Assembly: GCF_004798865.1 (NCBI RefSeq)
Contig: NW_025336598.1
Coordinates: forward strand, 37,044,769 to 37,108,768
Length of the DNA stretch: 64,000 bases
DNA from: Varanus komodoensis
Lineage: Eukaryota; Chordata; Lepidosauria; Squamata; Varanidae
Reading direction: 5' to 3'
In this document: piece after piece, positions 36,120 to 47,900 of the stretch
Layout of the letters: each line of letters begins with the position of its first letter
Position numbering within the stretch: position 1 is the first letter of the stretch
Notes under the pieces: generated by a model
What the model was told of the DNA's origin: nothing
Database searches by the model: none
The model's input: only the letters and a program-made list of their open reading frames with translations
Position numbers and translations under genes: made by a program

Positions 36120-37010
36120 TGTGGTGAGATGAAATCCCTCCAATGTGGTGGCACTGCAGGTGGGCCTGAAGCTACTGGAACCATACAAGGCAGAAAGATA
36201 TTTTAAGCTGTGGCTTCAGAAAGAGAAAAGAAGGAGCTTGTGTTTTTAAAGCCAACACCTAAACTGAAGACAGAAATGGCAGACTATTTAAGGAGCACAA
36301 AGAAGCATTTATCCATGCTTCCCAAAAAGAAGAAAAGGGAGGAGAAAGGAAAGGGGGGGGCGACTAATAAAAGATTTAAGAGTTATACATATTAAAAGTG
36401 CTGATGCAACGCTGACAAAGTATGACCCAGTGCTATATAGTTAAGTCCAAAATAAATCCAGCAAAAGGACAGGCAGCTGCAGAAAGAGATGGAGACACAG
36501 GCAAAGAGTTTACAGTGGGAGTTGGAGGATCGTGACAAACAAATGGGGCAAACAGAGCTTCCAGAGCATGAGGTCAAGGCTGAACAACATAAGGAGCTTT
36601 GCCTGCTTTGCAGCCAGAGAAGAGCCACAGCAGTTTCCCTCGACTTTTGAAAAGAGAGCGGAGAACTGGTGAATGCAGAGGGTGGACTTCATGAAATATC
36701 TTCCTAGTTTTTTTGCAGGGGAATTTGACTTTAAGTTTTTAACCTCTTACTTGATGATGGTAATGAGTTGTATTCTCAACTTCAGGAAGTGGTTTATAAA
36801 AAGTAGCACAAGGGATAAATATATAAGGTATAAAAAAAGTATAAGGACCTGGATTCTTCAAGGAAAGCTTCTGAGCAAGCTTGCTCAGAAGAATCTAGGT
36901 CTATAGTGGAGTTTGCTGTTAAGCCGACAACTCTATTGTGGAATTGTGTAAAGGGTACAAGCTCGATACTTTGAATAAAAAGTTTGACTGGCTGGGTCCC
37001 CTTAGTCATT
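36120..37010 (+). mobile_element. Possible LTR-type retroelement fossil (family unknown)
   Basis: A Lys/Glu-rich frame (KELVFLKPTPKLKTEMADYL and following) is followed by a Gln/Glu-rich coiled-coil-like stretch and ends in gagtttgctgttaagccgac. The composition differs from the surrounding intron and is reminiscent of a broken gag-like region. It is broken and old. The assignment is an inference with no diagnostic motif; a degenerate LINE ORF1 is an alternative. Confidence 0.25.
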
Positions 37011-37967
37011 TTGACATTATGTGCATATCATGCATATGTGTGTATGTATAAATGCACATTCGCATGTACATGTAAATGAGGATGTGCAGCAACATACTGC
37101 AAATCCAGTACAATTTGTAAGTGTGCCTATTACTCTTGCAAATGTACATATGGATTGTATATGGTCTTTGGGTATCAACTGGTCCAGTTAATTTCTGAAA
37201 CCTAAGCAAAGGAATAAACACATCCCATTCTTAGGTAGCCAGCAAACATACCCTGTGATCTCACTATCATCCCCGCTCTGTTCTCACCGTGTCTGTTCCA
37301 AATGAGCACACCCACCTTCCTGTCCATCACAGTGCCTGAACTCAGCACTATGCAACCACTCGTCTTCTATAGCCCTCATTCGATAGCTTGAAACTGGACT
37401 TTGGTCTTCAACCTACCTCTGTTCTAGTCGCCTAATCCAGCCAAGCAAGTGTTAACATGCTCCCTCCTGAGCAAGAAAGCTGCTAGTGCTTTCATACAGC
37501 AGAAAGGGTTTACTTTAGGTTTCACTGTCAGCACAGTTGAGGAGTGAGTCTCTCTGCATTCAGTGGAATGTATTCCTATGTAAGTGTGTTTAAGATTGGA
37601 ACCTGAAGTGGATCCAGTGCCTAAGCCAGGAAGAAACTGCAGCTTTTCACACAGTTTGACAAGTCATTATCTTGAAAGCAGATACTGCTGACCTGATCAG
37701 GAGACATCAACATTTATTTTCAAGGAGAATAAGGAATTTGCACCAGATGCAAAATTTTCCATTGTTTGTAAAAGAGTATGGGAAACTACTTGTTAGTCAT
37801 AAAGCCCAATTAATTAGGAAATTGCAGAAGAAATAAATTGACAAAAGAGACAGGTATATAAAATAGCATAGGAGGTGTGCTGCTAGATATTAATTTGGCC
37901 ACGCTATACAAATGTTAGCAAAGTCAATGTGACACATTGCAAAGTCAAGACAAACGAGTGAACTCAC

Positions 37968-38136
37968 CCCTCTAGTCTTACATCAGGCAAACTTCTATTG
38001 AATGCAATCATGTCACTGGCCATAAGGTTAAACTGGTTGATTTTAAACAGCTCTTTCATTTTTTCCTGATCATCCTTGGGGATGAGGACTGCCTTTCCCA
38101 TCTCTCCAGGTCCTTCTTGGCTTCTGGACATGACCG
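37968..38136 (-). CDS. GALNT13: GALNT13 coding exon: lumenal stem region
   Basis: This 169-bp exon encodes the stretch starting [16 protein letters not shown] and ending [10 protein letters not shown]. That is the lumenal stem between the membrane anchor and the catalytic domain, about residues 49-104 if numbered like the human protein from memory. The acceptor reads TTTTGTTACAG before CGGTC and the donor is GTGAGT. The exon begins with the last two bases of a split Ala codon and ends with two bases of a split Gly codon, which the next exon completes with A. No catalytic residues lie here. Compared with the human sequence as I recall it, changes are mild (VMSRSQ for VISRNQ, DMIAFN for DLIALN). 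The ATG inside the exon is not a start; the true first exon is upstream, outside the window. Confidence 0.96.
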
Positions 38137-39419
38137 CTGTAACAAAAGATGTTGAAAGCAAAATATCTTTAACCATTCAACATTGTTCTTATCACACACA
38201 GACAGTAGTGTCGTTATATTTTTGGAGCCTGATGCTCAGAAGCCACGGGGTGTTTTTATTTTTACTGTAAATTCTGACCATCAAGTTCATAGCTTATTAA
38301 CATACAAGGCTAGAATCAGATCGATGCAACTCCAGAATGGGAGTTTGGGAAGCAGGTTTTCTGTTTCCAGCACTTGGTGACGAGGTCATGGCTTCAGTAA
38401 TATATTCGCTGTGTTTGTCTCCCACTCTTCCTTCAAGAACCTCGACCTTATAAGGAGGTGGCTCTCCCATGTGTTCCTTGCAACCATCCTATGACATACA
38501 TCAGGCTGGATAAAGCAACATCTACTATGTAACAGGCACATCACCAAAGGGCATGATAACACCCGCTAGCTGCGTCCTGGCCTGGCACACATTTAGCATT
38601 ACTGGGAAAAGCGAGGCTTGCAAACACCGTTCCTCCATATGATCTTGGGAATAATTGCTGTTTTAGTTTAAACTTGTAGAGAAAATAATAAAAAATTTGA
38701 ATAAAAGGAACCCTAACTGGATTACCAATCCCATGCAGGAATATTATGTGCGTACATCACCTTCACTCCAATGCTAAATGTGTGAGCAGTGGGGCAGAAC
38801 TGGAAGGCACGTTCCAACCTCCATCCTGAATGGATATAGAAATGGGGAGGCAGGAATGGTCCAAAAGTGACCGTCCCATGATTATCCTGTGAGCAAAGCA
38901 ATCTGAATGTGGAAAATATACTGAAATCTAATTAAATTAGCTCTCCTTGCTGTCATTCATAGCCAGTTAGCAGTTTCTAGTGACTAAAAGACCTTATGAA
39001 TAGAACAGGTCTGAATGAGATTATTTCTTTTCGCTTGTCAACTTGTTCTCCAAATTAACCCACATTTTGCAATTAGTTTCTTCTTTTATAATGTACAGAA
39101 AACACTGCATGCCACCTGGCAATTTTAGGAGAAAGGAAGCAGTCCTAATTTAAGAATCCATCACTAAAATGTGCAGGAGTTGTAAGATCTGCATGAATCA
39201 AATATAGGTTCTCTGCCGTAACTAAGAGGGGCATTCCTATAAAATAGAAGGGAATACACCCCATTCCCACAGTAAATGTTCCTGGGGATTTTAGTATCCG
39301 TGGGTGCTTGGCAGGAGCAGCACATATGTCATACTCTCCAGCACAACCCTGAAGGTATCTCAGCCACCTGGCCTAACACGTCAAAATGGACATACCATCG
39401 AATTTGGCATTTGGATCAG

Positions 39420-39790
39420 GTCAATGTGGGTAATTTGTAATAGGGGACGTTTTATATAACTCCTTTTATAACTTCACTGAAACATCTATCCTCTGCACAG
39501 GTGGGGGACCTATTACGATTGTCTACCTGCAGAGACAGATGAATAGGTCCACTGTGACAAGTTTGCCAAGTACTTTGTGAATAAAGTCAGTCACATCAAT
39601 TCTAATTTGGACTTTACTCTGAAAAGAAGTCCTAGGGACTACCTGTCTGGTTGTGAGTATTATTCAGCTTATGCAGCCTCAGGATCAGGATGGAATCTTT
39701 GAAGGTCAACCAATTGCTCTCATGAAGCTTGCCAGTCCTGGATGATTAAAAGAGACTTGCCATATTGATATAATGTTGTGTCTGCTCTAA
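39420..39790 (+). mobile_element. L2-like LINE fragment between endonuclease and RT
   Basis: One plus-strand frame reads DKFAKYFVNKVSHINSNLDF near 39559-39615, the type of helix (K-FA-FF--KV--I) found between the endonuclease and RT domains of L2/CR1 LINEs. Stops interrupt it on both sides. It may be the 5' part of the same insertion as 40930-41590. Confidence 0.5.
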
Positions 39791-40539
39791 GGAAAGAACA
39801 GGGAAACCGGGCATCTAGATCAGGAGTGACCAATGCAGTGCCCATAGACACTTCCAACAGTGCTCAACAGAGTAACTATGGGCCTGTGGAAAAAATATCC
39901 TCTTCCCATTTTAATATACATAGATGGATTTGTATGGAATGCATACAGCTTTATAGATATTATACAGAGGCTTCCACAAAAGCATACCAAATATCCAAAT
40001 AAGCATCTATTTGGAGGTGATGTCTTTAAGTCATCCATTCAAATATTGAAAGTATTGTAAGATTATCAATCCATGCATTGCGGAGGCGAATGTTTATCCT
40101 TCCAGCTTTGCATTATCAATCTTTTCTCTGTCAAAAAGTACAGAGAATCCATCTTCTCTTCCATCTGTTAATTTCCACGAAGCGTGCAAATAATTTGAAA
40201 GAGCACATGCATCAATGAATATTAATTTATCTGTGCATAACCTCCCCCCACCAAAAAAGAAACAACTAATGGATATTGCTAAAACATATTAGCTGCATTG
40301 CACCACCAGCAGTTACCTGAATTAGACAGTCCTTATTAAAGCAACACCATCCTGTTCTATAGATGCAAAAGTCAAGTTTTTGTCAACACAACCTAAGATC
40401 CATAGACACAAATCACAGATGCCAAAGCAGCAATCTACTCATCAGTCATTCCATGGTGGACCCGGCATCTGTTTTCTCCAATTCCTAAATGTACCCTTGA
40501 GTCAAAAAAAGGTGGAATATGCCTGATGTATATGTTGCA

Positions 40540-40625
40540 AAACTCCAGTTCTCATCAGCCCAAGCCAATATCACCAATGGTCAGAGATACTGGGAGCTGG
40601 AGTACAAAATCATCTGGGGGGGGGT
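40540..40625 (+). repeat. Dispersed repeat copy (ctcatcagcccaagcc)
   Basis: ccagttctcatcagcccaag, caccaatggtcagagatact and gggagctggagtacaaaatc form a copy of the family seen at 1335-1440. Confidence 0.6.
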
Positions 40626-40819
40626 GGTTAATGAAAGTGGCTGTTAGAACCTCACTGAAGAAACCTGCTTTGGACACCATGCTTGTGCCAAGTTTATCAA
40701 ATGGAGGAAAAGGTGCTCCACTGGGTATCAACCCAAATCTAGGGATTTCTGTATGAAAGCATACAGTCCCTCTTTTAGTCTGGGTTTCAGCTTCCTTCTG
40801 GGACTGAAACCACTCTTCC

Positions 40820-40900
40820 CAGATTGGTACCCTCCAAGTATTACTGGACTACAATTTCCATCAGTTCAACCAGCATGGTCAATAGCTAGGGAGGATGGAT
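40820..40900 (-). repeat. Dispersed repeat copy, mostly inverted
   Basis: attactggactacaatttcc followed by atcagttcaaccagcatggt and caatagctagggagg is a related copy about 200 bp from the one at 40540. The first block, actacaattcc, is in inverse orientation. Confidence 0.5.
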
Positions 40901-40929
40901 GCTATCATTTAAAACATCTGTATCAAGTT

Positions 40930-41590
40930 GGGGGAGACTATTCTAGGCAGGACAGCTAAAAGACGTTTGGGATATTCACCACAATATTCTCGTGAGCTAC
41001 CTTGCTGGGATAAAACTGGGCAATATCATTTTGTTAAAGTCCTGCTGGGAAGGCAGAATCCAGAAGATGCTGCTGAGAAAGACATTACCTTAGGATTTCC
41101 ACAGGATGCTGTCATGCCCCTTATGCTATTCAGTATCTACATAAAACCACCTGGAGAGTGCAAGTTATCTCAACAAGCTGATAACAACCAATTTTCTGCT
41201 TTCCATCCCAGTCTAGAAAGGCAGTGAGGATTCTGAATCAATGTTTGCAGACAGTGATGGATTCCAAGGAGCAAGATGGACTCAGTCTAATGCAAAAGAA
41301 GAGGTGATTTCAGGTATTAAGAAAGTTAACCTGAGACTAGGTGTGCAGCCTGTTTTGGATGCAGTTGAGCTCCTCAAGTATCAAGTTCACAGCTTTGAGT
41401 GACCCATACAGGCTCCTGAATTCTCAGGCAAAACTCCAGCCAGAATGTTCTTATACAGTCTGTTCTTATACATCTAACTTTGTTAAAAGCTGCATATGAG
41501 GAAGGTAGATTTGGCCACCATTACACAGAGACTGAAAACAACCTGGGCTGCATTTTCAAAATGACCTTCTCAGAGCTCGATACATGTGCT
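40930..41590 (+). mobile_element. L2-like LINE fragment, RT region, strongly decayed
   Basis: The plus strand reads LGFPQDAVMPLMLFSIYIKP at about 41088-41150, matching the G-PQGS-LSP-LFNIYMKP block of the RT, followed by QADNNQFSAF in the place of YADDTQLY. Downstream sequence (caggtattaagaaagttaac, gtgtgcagcctgttttggat) continues the same order in broken frames. This is an old copy. Confidence 0.7.
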
Positions 41591-42299
41591 TAAAAGACCG
41601 AGTATTGAAATAATCTTCTTGTGCTTTTTAAAATCTTTCCCACTGTATAATTTTCAATGTAGAAGGAAAACAGTCTTAACTGGAGCTGTCACTCACTGCA
41701 GACCTTTCTGCTTTTCTAAATGTGGAAGTCATACAAAGTTTTCTACACAAAACTTTAAGGAGACCTACGAAACTGAAGTCAAAAAACAGTAGTACTTTCT
41801 TCAAATACACAAAAGATGAAGAAATGAGCAGTATTGTTTAGGGAAGTCTATTCTACTAACATGCAAGAAAATTCTAATAATTCAGTTATTTGAGTGCGAT
41901 ATCTTGACTGGTATTTAAATTATACTTCTTTGCTTGACAAATGTTATAGACAACCAAATATTCCATTCCCTTGGTAGTTAAATGCCAACGGTTTAAACAA
42001 AAATGTAAATGTAAACAAGAACCAGCAGCAAATATGTTTGATTGTTTCAGCAGTCAGGTTTAGAGCAGTACATATTTGGTCATTATTTTAAAAAAGAACA
42101 CACAGATACATTTTCAGAGATCTTCCATTCCTCTGTATTATGTTTTCGTATTGATTCAGGTTAGACATATTTTACATTACTTAGGTCTAACTGCACAGGA
42201 TGTGACATATGTAGGGAGCTGTCTGCTTTTTTATTTGAAAACAGCAGTGAAAGGTACATAATCAACCCTTCCACTTCATAGTCCTTATAGATTTCTCTC

Positions 42300-42350
42300 T
42301 CATTCTCTCTCCCCCAACATCACCACGTGTGCACGCGCACTCACACACAC
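42300..42350. repeat. (CT)n / (CA)n-rich simple sequence
   Basis: ctctcattctctctccccca and gcgcactcacacacacatat: impure simple repeats directly upstream of a LINE tail. Confidence 0.8.
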
Positions 42351-42374
42351 ATATACGGAGCACTCTTTGCTTGT

Positions 42375-42450
42375 TTCTGTTGTGAGCCGCCCCGAGGCTT
42401 CGTTGCGATGGGGGCGGCATAAAAATGTTTTAAATAAATAAATATATAAA
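42375..42450 (+). mobile_element. LINE 3' tail (gagccgccccgaggcttcg type)
   Basis: ctgttgtgagccgccccgag, gcttcgttgcgatgggggcg and a terminal AAATAAATAAATA run. Same family as 18722 and 50672. Confidence 0.75.
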
Positions 42451-42999
42451 CATGCCATCTCTCCCAGAGATTCCTTTACATTGTTTCCACGTGTAACTCT
42501 GGATACTATTTGAGCTATTTCAATATATCGTAACCAAACTGCCACACACCAGTAAAAGGAAACGTCACTGAATGAGTTATTGCGGCACACCAAGTCATGG
42601 TCAACACGAAAGGCTACAGAGACCCTCTGTAAGGGCAACAAGAAAGGGAGTTCTGCTTGGGCCAAGGGGCTCTATCTGATCACAGCCATCAAAAGGTCAA
42701 AGCAGCTCTGCGGACAGGTGTTCTATCCTTCCCACCATGTCCGGGATGATGTTGGAAGAGCAGAACTGAACCGGCAGGACTGTGGGGAGTATGCTACTGA
42801 TATCTGCTATATGACGCCCCCTCAACCCCTATCCATTGCTACCTGATACATCGTGATATTTGTGTTTTTCAGGGCAACAGGGTAAAAGGCAGTGGGAAGG
42901 GTGGAGGCAGGATGCTGAAGGCCTGAACAAGACTGCCCTTTGCCACTCTGGCCAGGCGGCTTTCTATTTGTTCCTAGTAGCCCACAATAAAAATCACCC

Positions 43000-43160
43000 T
43001 ACCCAGTTCGGACAACACAACAAGCTACCATAAGTACCAACAACCCAAAGGCAAGCCATGGGTTCTCAGCATGACTTGTTCATGGAAAAATAGACCACCC
43101 TACAGGAAGCATGCTGGGTTTGCATGGCACAACAACCTACCACGACTCAGCTGGTGCAGT
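43000..43160 (+). repeat. Possible dispersed repeat (acaacaa-cta / aagccatgggtt)
   Basis: acacaacaagctaccataag, gcaagccatgggttctcagc and gcacaacaacctaccacgac resemble a squamate repeat with acaacaaaccatggtttg motifs. A similar stretch is at 55190-55440. Low certainty. Confidence 0.3.
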
Positions 43161-44405
43161 GGCCCATTATCATCCAGTGCAACATGCTCTCCTCTATTTA
43201 ACTACTGTTAGTTGGCCAATTCACTAATGAGCTGAATAGGGTGTGAATCACATATGTGATAAAAGCACAGTAAATTAAACATATTCTGTCCAGTAGTATG
43301 TGGAAAAGGAATGCAGAGGAGTTCAGCTCTGGGACTTTTTCAGGCCAGTAGCTATGGGATCAGTTGCTAGAGTGCCAGAGAACTGGAATCTCCTTGCTAT
43401 GGCAAGTGAATGTGGTGATAACAAGGCTTTCAAGTTTTATTATTGCTTGTGGCAGTTTTAAATTGTTGTTGTGACAATAGATTAACATAGAACAAGCCAG
43501 GGAAAGAATATGTTAGAGGGTGGATTTTCTTTAGGGGTGCTTCTACTTATGTTTTAATCATATCACTTCAATTGAAAGTAACAGTAATGGCCTTTTAAGC
43601 CATTTACACTGTAGGACCAGGATATTTGAAGAACTGTTCCACATATGAACATACTCCTCATGCTAAGATCTCCATCTGTGTCATTCATGCATCCCAACAT
43701 TCTAAGAAATACGTTCAGTTAGGACAGGGAAGATGCCCTTCATGGTGCCTGCACCCAGATTCTGAGAACCCCTTTCCAACAGAGGTTCATCACACCTTTC
43801 TTCATGACATAGCTCTGGTTTGGACATTACACTAAGTGTGGTTTGTGGGAATGAATCTTGACTGGACCTCAGTTTTGTACACCCCCCCTCCTTTTTCTTC
43901 CTCCTTCAGAAGCACAACAAGATCAATGACTTCCACCTGAGCATGCATCAGCGTTCATGTATCATGTGATGAATGGACTATAGAATGAAGAGTCATCTAA
44001 TGAAATTATAAAAGTTCCATACTCTCAACAGTAACTACATTTCTGTATCAAGCACTGAAACTTTTCTTCGGAAAAACAAAAGATTCTTTGTTTTAAAAGC
44101 ACTCTGAAGTCTGTCCCTCAGGAAAGTTCACTGCAGATAACATGTAAAATAAGTTCAAAAAGATTTCCCAGTATTTCTGCAGGAAAACAGGGCAAAAATG
44201 AACAAACAGCTATAGATTAACTATTCCCCAGGGCTTCCTGAAGACACAATAATGACATGATTTGTGGAACTTATTAGTGGCTAGTTTGCTAGCTTACGGA
44301 AATCTTTAAAGCTGTATTATTCTCTTAGTTTAAAATGCATATCTCCTTTTCTGGGTAGGTTCCTGTATTTCATTAAAACAAAGATGTTAAGGTCAATTGT
44401 TAAAA

Positions 44406-44444
44406 ATTATATGCTAGTTAATTTTTAATTAACTAGCATATAAT
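44406..44444. repeat. Perfect hairpin, 18-bp stem, 3-base loop
   Basis: The left arm attatatgctagttaatt, loop ttt and the exact inverse complement on the right (aattaactagcatataat) form a 39-bp perfect inverted repeat. It is AT-rich. The stem is too short for a typical microRNA precursor. It lies in otherwise unremarkable intron sequence. Confidence 0.95.
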
Positions 44445-45016
44445 AGAATAATTTTATCCTATTTCATTAGGAACAAAAGAAACAGTCTTTCCAATATTTT
44501 AGTCACTTCCATCTACAAGAAGTAATGAGCTCTGCAGCTCCACAAATAAAAATCTTTAAGAATGTATTTTTCAGAGTTTCTCATCATCTTACAAAACCCC
44601 TCTCACTTTCATCTTATAGCAGATCTTTGACCTACATAATTTGAGAGTTGAAAACATTCTGCTGTTGGATATCCAATTTAAATGGTTCCATGATAAAATA
44701 CTTCTCATTTACATCTGATTAGCAGCAGCCCTGCAAGCACAAGATAGTGCCATGTATTACTGGATAAAATACTCCAAGTTATACAAAAATATAGTTAACA
44801 AATAATGACACCTAGAAGTATCTGCTTTTCAGTCTTCCATTGTGACAGACTGGGTCTTCACCCAGTTGATGGTAAGTTCTACCCACACAGTATGGCACAG
44901 AGCCATTTCTGAAAAGCTTCTCAGAAGATTCCACATGAGCAAGTTGAGGGCCCAAGCCACTAGGTTACAGAACCCAGGGGGCTGACTGCACAACCAAATG
45001 AGCCAGATTTGAATAT

Positions 45017-45424
45017 GTGGTCAGTATCAGTCAAAATGAAGTTTTGGGGAAACGAAAAAGCAGAAGCGTGATTGAACTAAGGCATACCTCAAGATCCAAG
45101 GCAGCAAGAGAAGATCAGCAGAGTCAGCAGCAGGTATACAATCAAAGACTGGCAGTGGTCAAGAAACAAGCTTTGAGATGCAAGAGCGCTCCAAAGTTAT
45201 TCTCGGATGGACTTGGAAACTACCCAAGTAGTTCCAGAAAACAAGAGCAAGAATCAGAGGAAAAAATTATTTTTCAAGCTAATGTAAGGGCTCAAAAAAT
45301 GCCGAATTGCAATAAGAGCAGTACGCTTTCTGTGCAAGATGAGAGGTGCTGGAGGCTAACTTCAGGGAAAACCAGTTTCAGGTTTGCTTGGAGCATTACA
45401 TACATAAGCAGACTAGTATCTTAA
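45017..45424 (+). other. Unrecognised 135-codon open frame
   Basis: The frame is rich in Ser, Gln, Arg and Lys (for example SKAAREDQQSQQQVYNQRL) and ends WSITYISRLVS. No known domain, splice context or conserved motif is visible. Most likely chance or an eroded transposon segment. Confidence 0.2.
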
Positions 45425-46157
45425 CAGAAACATGTTTCCCATACCTGTAGCAGCACTGAACATACATATTTATATTTCCAAACATTAAAGTTCCCTTTGT
45501 GTATTTTTACATATTTATTTATTTATATGCCATCCAATAGCCCAAAGGCTCTCTGATTCCTTTGTATCCATTCTTATTGCTAAAATTCACTCTCCTGTCC
45601 AAATATTCACTAATAATACCAAGGAAAGAAAGAAGCAACCTTTTTTTAACCACAATGCTTTTTAAAAAGTAATTCTAGGGAATGTACCTGATCTTTTAGA
45701 AGCATTTATCATATTCTAACATTTCAGGGGTTTTTTTTCCCTTTTCTGAGAAGACCATTAAAAATGCAGGCATATTATACACTGCAGCACTGGAGGAAAA
45801 TGAGAAATACAGACTTTTAAAAAAATCAGGAAATGATGAACACACTTGTCACAAACTATTGCTGGCATTGCTAACTTTTCCTTTTCTTAAAACAGCAGGG
45901 TGAGCAGTCCTGTGTTTCAGGAAAGCATGAGGTTAATCCTCCCGCCACCCAAAAGAACTTTTAAAAGGCATATAACGTATCACACTAATAAGCTGCAGCA
46001 GCAGTCATAAGTACATCCATGATGTTTTGGCTTTGGATATCTCAGTATAGTTTGTAATGACTAGTTTAGAACTCCAGAAGCAACTAAATAAATGCTGCAC
46101 CTCTATGAGGAAAGCTATTCGCAGCTCCCACAACACCACCCTCCTTTTCTGTTTTTC

Positions 46158-46215
46158 TTTCTTCCTTCCTTCCTTCCTTTCCTTTCCTTTCCTTTCCTTT
46201 CCTTTCCTTTCCTTT
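46158..46215. repeat. (CTTCC)/(CCTTT)n pyrimidine microsatellite
   Basis: About four TTCC units pass into about nine CCTTT units, a pure polypyrimidine tract on the plus strand. Confidence 0.95.
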
Positions 46216-46350
46216 GTGCATCTTGTCTTTTTAGACCGTCAGCCTGCAGACAGGGACTGTCTTGTTTAATTGTAAGCCACCTGGAGAGCAGTTTCAACTG
46301 AAGAGTAACATAAAAATACTTCAGACATATAAACAGAAATAAATAACTAA
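46215..46350 (+). mobile_element. LINE 3' tail (cagggactgtcttgttt type)
   Basis: tttagaccgtcagcctgcag, acagggactgtcttgtttaa, ttgtaagccacctggagagc and ataaaaatacttcagac lead to AAATAAATAA. This is the well-known 3' end of a CR1/L2-type LINE widespread in reptiles, preceded by a polypyrimidine run. Confidence 0.7.
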
Positions 46351-46834
46351 TAGCTCTGCAGTATTTGTAGCAAAAGTCATAATCTATCCAGAGTTGCAAA
46401 GCTTTGCTGTGCACACCAGCTTCACATTACAGTAACTGCCCGGCACTTTTCAGTGTTACTGAGAATGCTCCATCCATGTATGAACATACAGAGAATGTTC
46501 CATCCATCTCTATTCAAGCAGAGCAGGCTGGTTAACATTGGTACAACGGAGGCCCTGTCCCGCCTGCCTCTCACCCATTCACTTTTAGGGCTGCAGCATC
46601 CCCAACTTGCTTCTCAGGTAAGGAACCCTTTGATTTCTTCAGAGGCAGTTGCAGATAAGCTATACAGAAAGCCCATCCTTAGGCTTTCTTCATTCTTTGG
46701 TTAGCTGTTCTGCAGCCTCGCCTTGTTTTCTTGGGTGCTTCCTGAAAAGGCCAATAGCCTGGAATTCTGGAAGAGTTAATACTGGCTAGTAGATCTCTGT
46801 TTGCTAATCTTTAACCGGACTATTATTTTTATAA

Positions 46835-47050
46835 CACTGCATTTATAGCCCTCCTTTTTTTCTTCCTGCAAGGAACCCAGAGTGGCTTACATAGTTCTAT
46901 TTGATCCTTGCAACAACAACACTGGGAAATAGGTCAGGTTGAGTGTCTGCGACTGGCCCACAGTCACCCAGTGAGATACATGGACACAGATCTCCCAGGT
47001 GTCCAGTCAAACACTGCAACCAACCCACTAACTTTCTCAACCCTTTCCCT
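46835..47050 (+). repeat. SINE-like repeat, copy 1
   Basis: The blocks actgcatttatagccctcct, gcaaggaacccagagtggct, ccttgcaacaacaacactgg, aggtcaggttgagtgtctgc, cagtcacccagtgagataca occur in the same order at 54845-55100. The acccagtgag/tctcccaggtg part is typical of a MIR-like repeat in squamates. Both copies are decayed and in the same orientation. Confidence 0.75.
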
Positions 47051-47199
47051 GGCTCCACCTGTGAAGATTTCAAAGAGGAAGGCCAGTCACTTTACCAGTA
47101 CCCTGTCTGTGTGCTAAGCAAATATAGGGTTCTATGCGATAGAGTCAATTTAGCAAGCAAATGATCAAGTTTTACAAGACTTTTTTTTCTCCAGAAGAA

Positions 47200-47900
47200 G
47201 GTCAAAGGTGTGGGATATTGATCCATTAAAAGCACAGTCCAAAGCAGAGTCAGGTAGAATTCCAAAAGTCAATAGCAGATGTCCAAACACATAGCGAGGT
47301 CAGGGATAAAAGAGAAACTAGAACTGAAGATCAAATATTATCTTCAGTAGCTCTCAAATTTTAAGTTACAACTGATATAGCCAAAGCCCCACTCAGATGC
47401 ATCACATTAGATTTTTGTCAGATGTCTTCCTCATGAGAACAGCAGAACCTGTGAGTAGCCCTCACACCACTCCTTCACCATCTTACCATGGATCTTACGG
47501 CAGCAGCATTATGTGCCAGTCCAGCATTCCCCGCTGTCTCTCGGAGAGAAAGACCCAAAGGCATCATCCAAGGGCTCCACGCCATCTTGCCCAGAGGACA
47601 GCTGGCTCTGAAGGATCCAGCTCCTCCTCTGAAGAGGACTCTGGCAGTGACATGACATAATGTTCTCCTCGCTGCCATCATGTGCTTGCTAGCCTGTTCC
47701 ACACCCCCACGCACACACAGTGCCTAGAGCTACAGAAAATCTTCCCTGATTGCTGTGCCTTTTCTGCCCCAGGAAGCTATCCTGTCTTCACCAAATATTT
47801 CTACTCTCCTCCAGCTCATTCCACTTTCACTCTTCCTGGGCTTGAGAATGCTGGGCTGCAGTCAGTACACCACCTATAAATGTCGCACAGACATCTTAGT
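47200..47900 (+). other. Stretch of unusual composition, possible LTR-type fossil
   Basis: A short part with repeated gtcca and aggtca words (cacagtccaaagcagagtca, gtccaaacacatagcgaggt) is followed by a frame ending in an acidic Ser/Glu run (SEGSSSSSEEDSGSD). This recalls leader and coding ends of broken squamate LTR elements. No diagnostic motif was found, so this is only a suggestion. Confidence 0.2.

Larger units (their letters stand above)
8585..37967 (-). other. GALNT13: GALNT13 intron (29383 bp)
   Basis: This is a complete intron with donor GTGAGT at 37967 and acceptor TTTTGACAG at 8585. Stretches where I see no gene and no clear repeat: 9050-12350, 12420-13600, 13820-14740, 15300-18700, 19600-21170, 21600-24850, 31750-33600 and 37010-37960. 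They are moderately AT-rich with scattered short open frames of no recognisable family. Recognisable transposon remnants lie mainly between 24.9 and 31.7 kb. Confidence 0.85.

Noticed and set aside
44406-44444. MicroRNA precursor
   Set aside because: The stem is only 18 bp with a 3-base loop, too short for normal Drosha and Dicer processing.
46057-46414. Frames rich in Phe/Leu/Ser (plus) or Lys/Gly/Arg (minus)
   Set aside because: They are translations of the TTCC/CCTTT microsatellite and a LINE tail.
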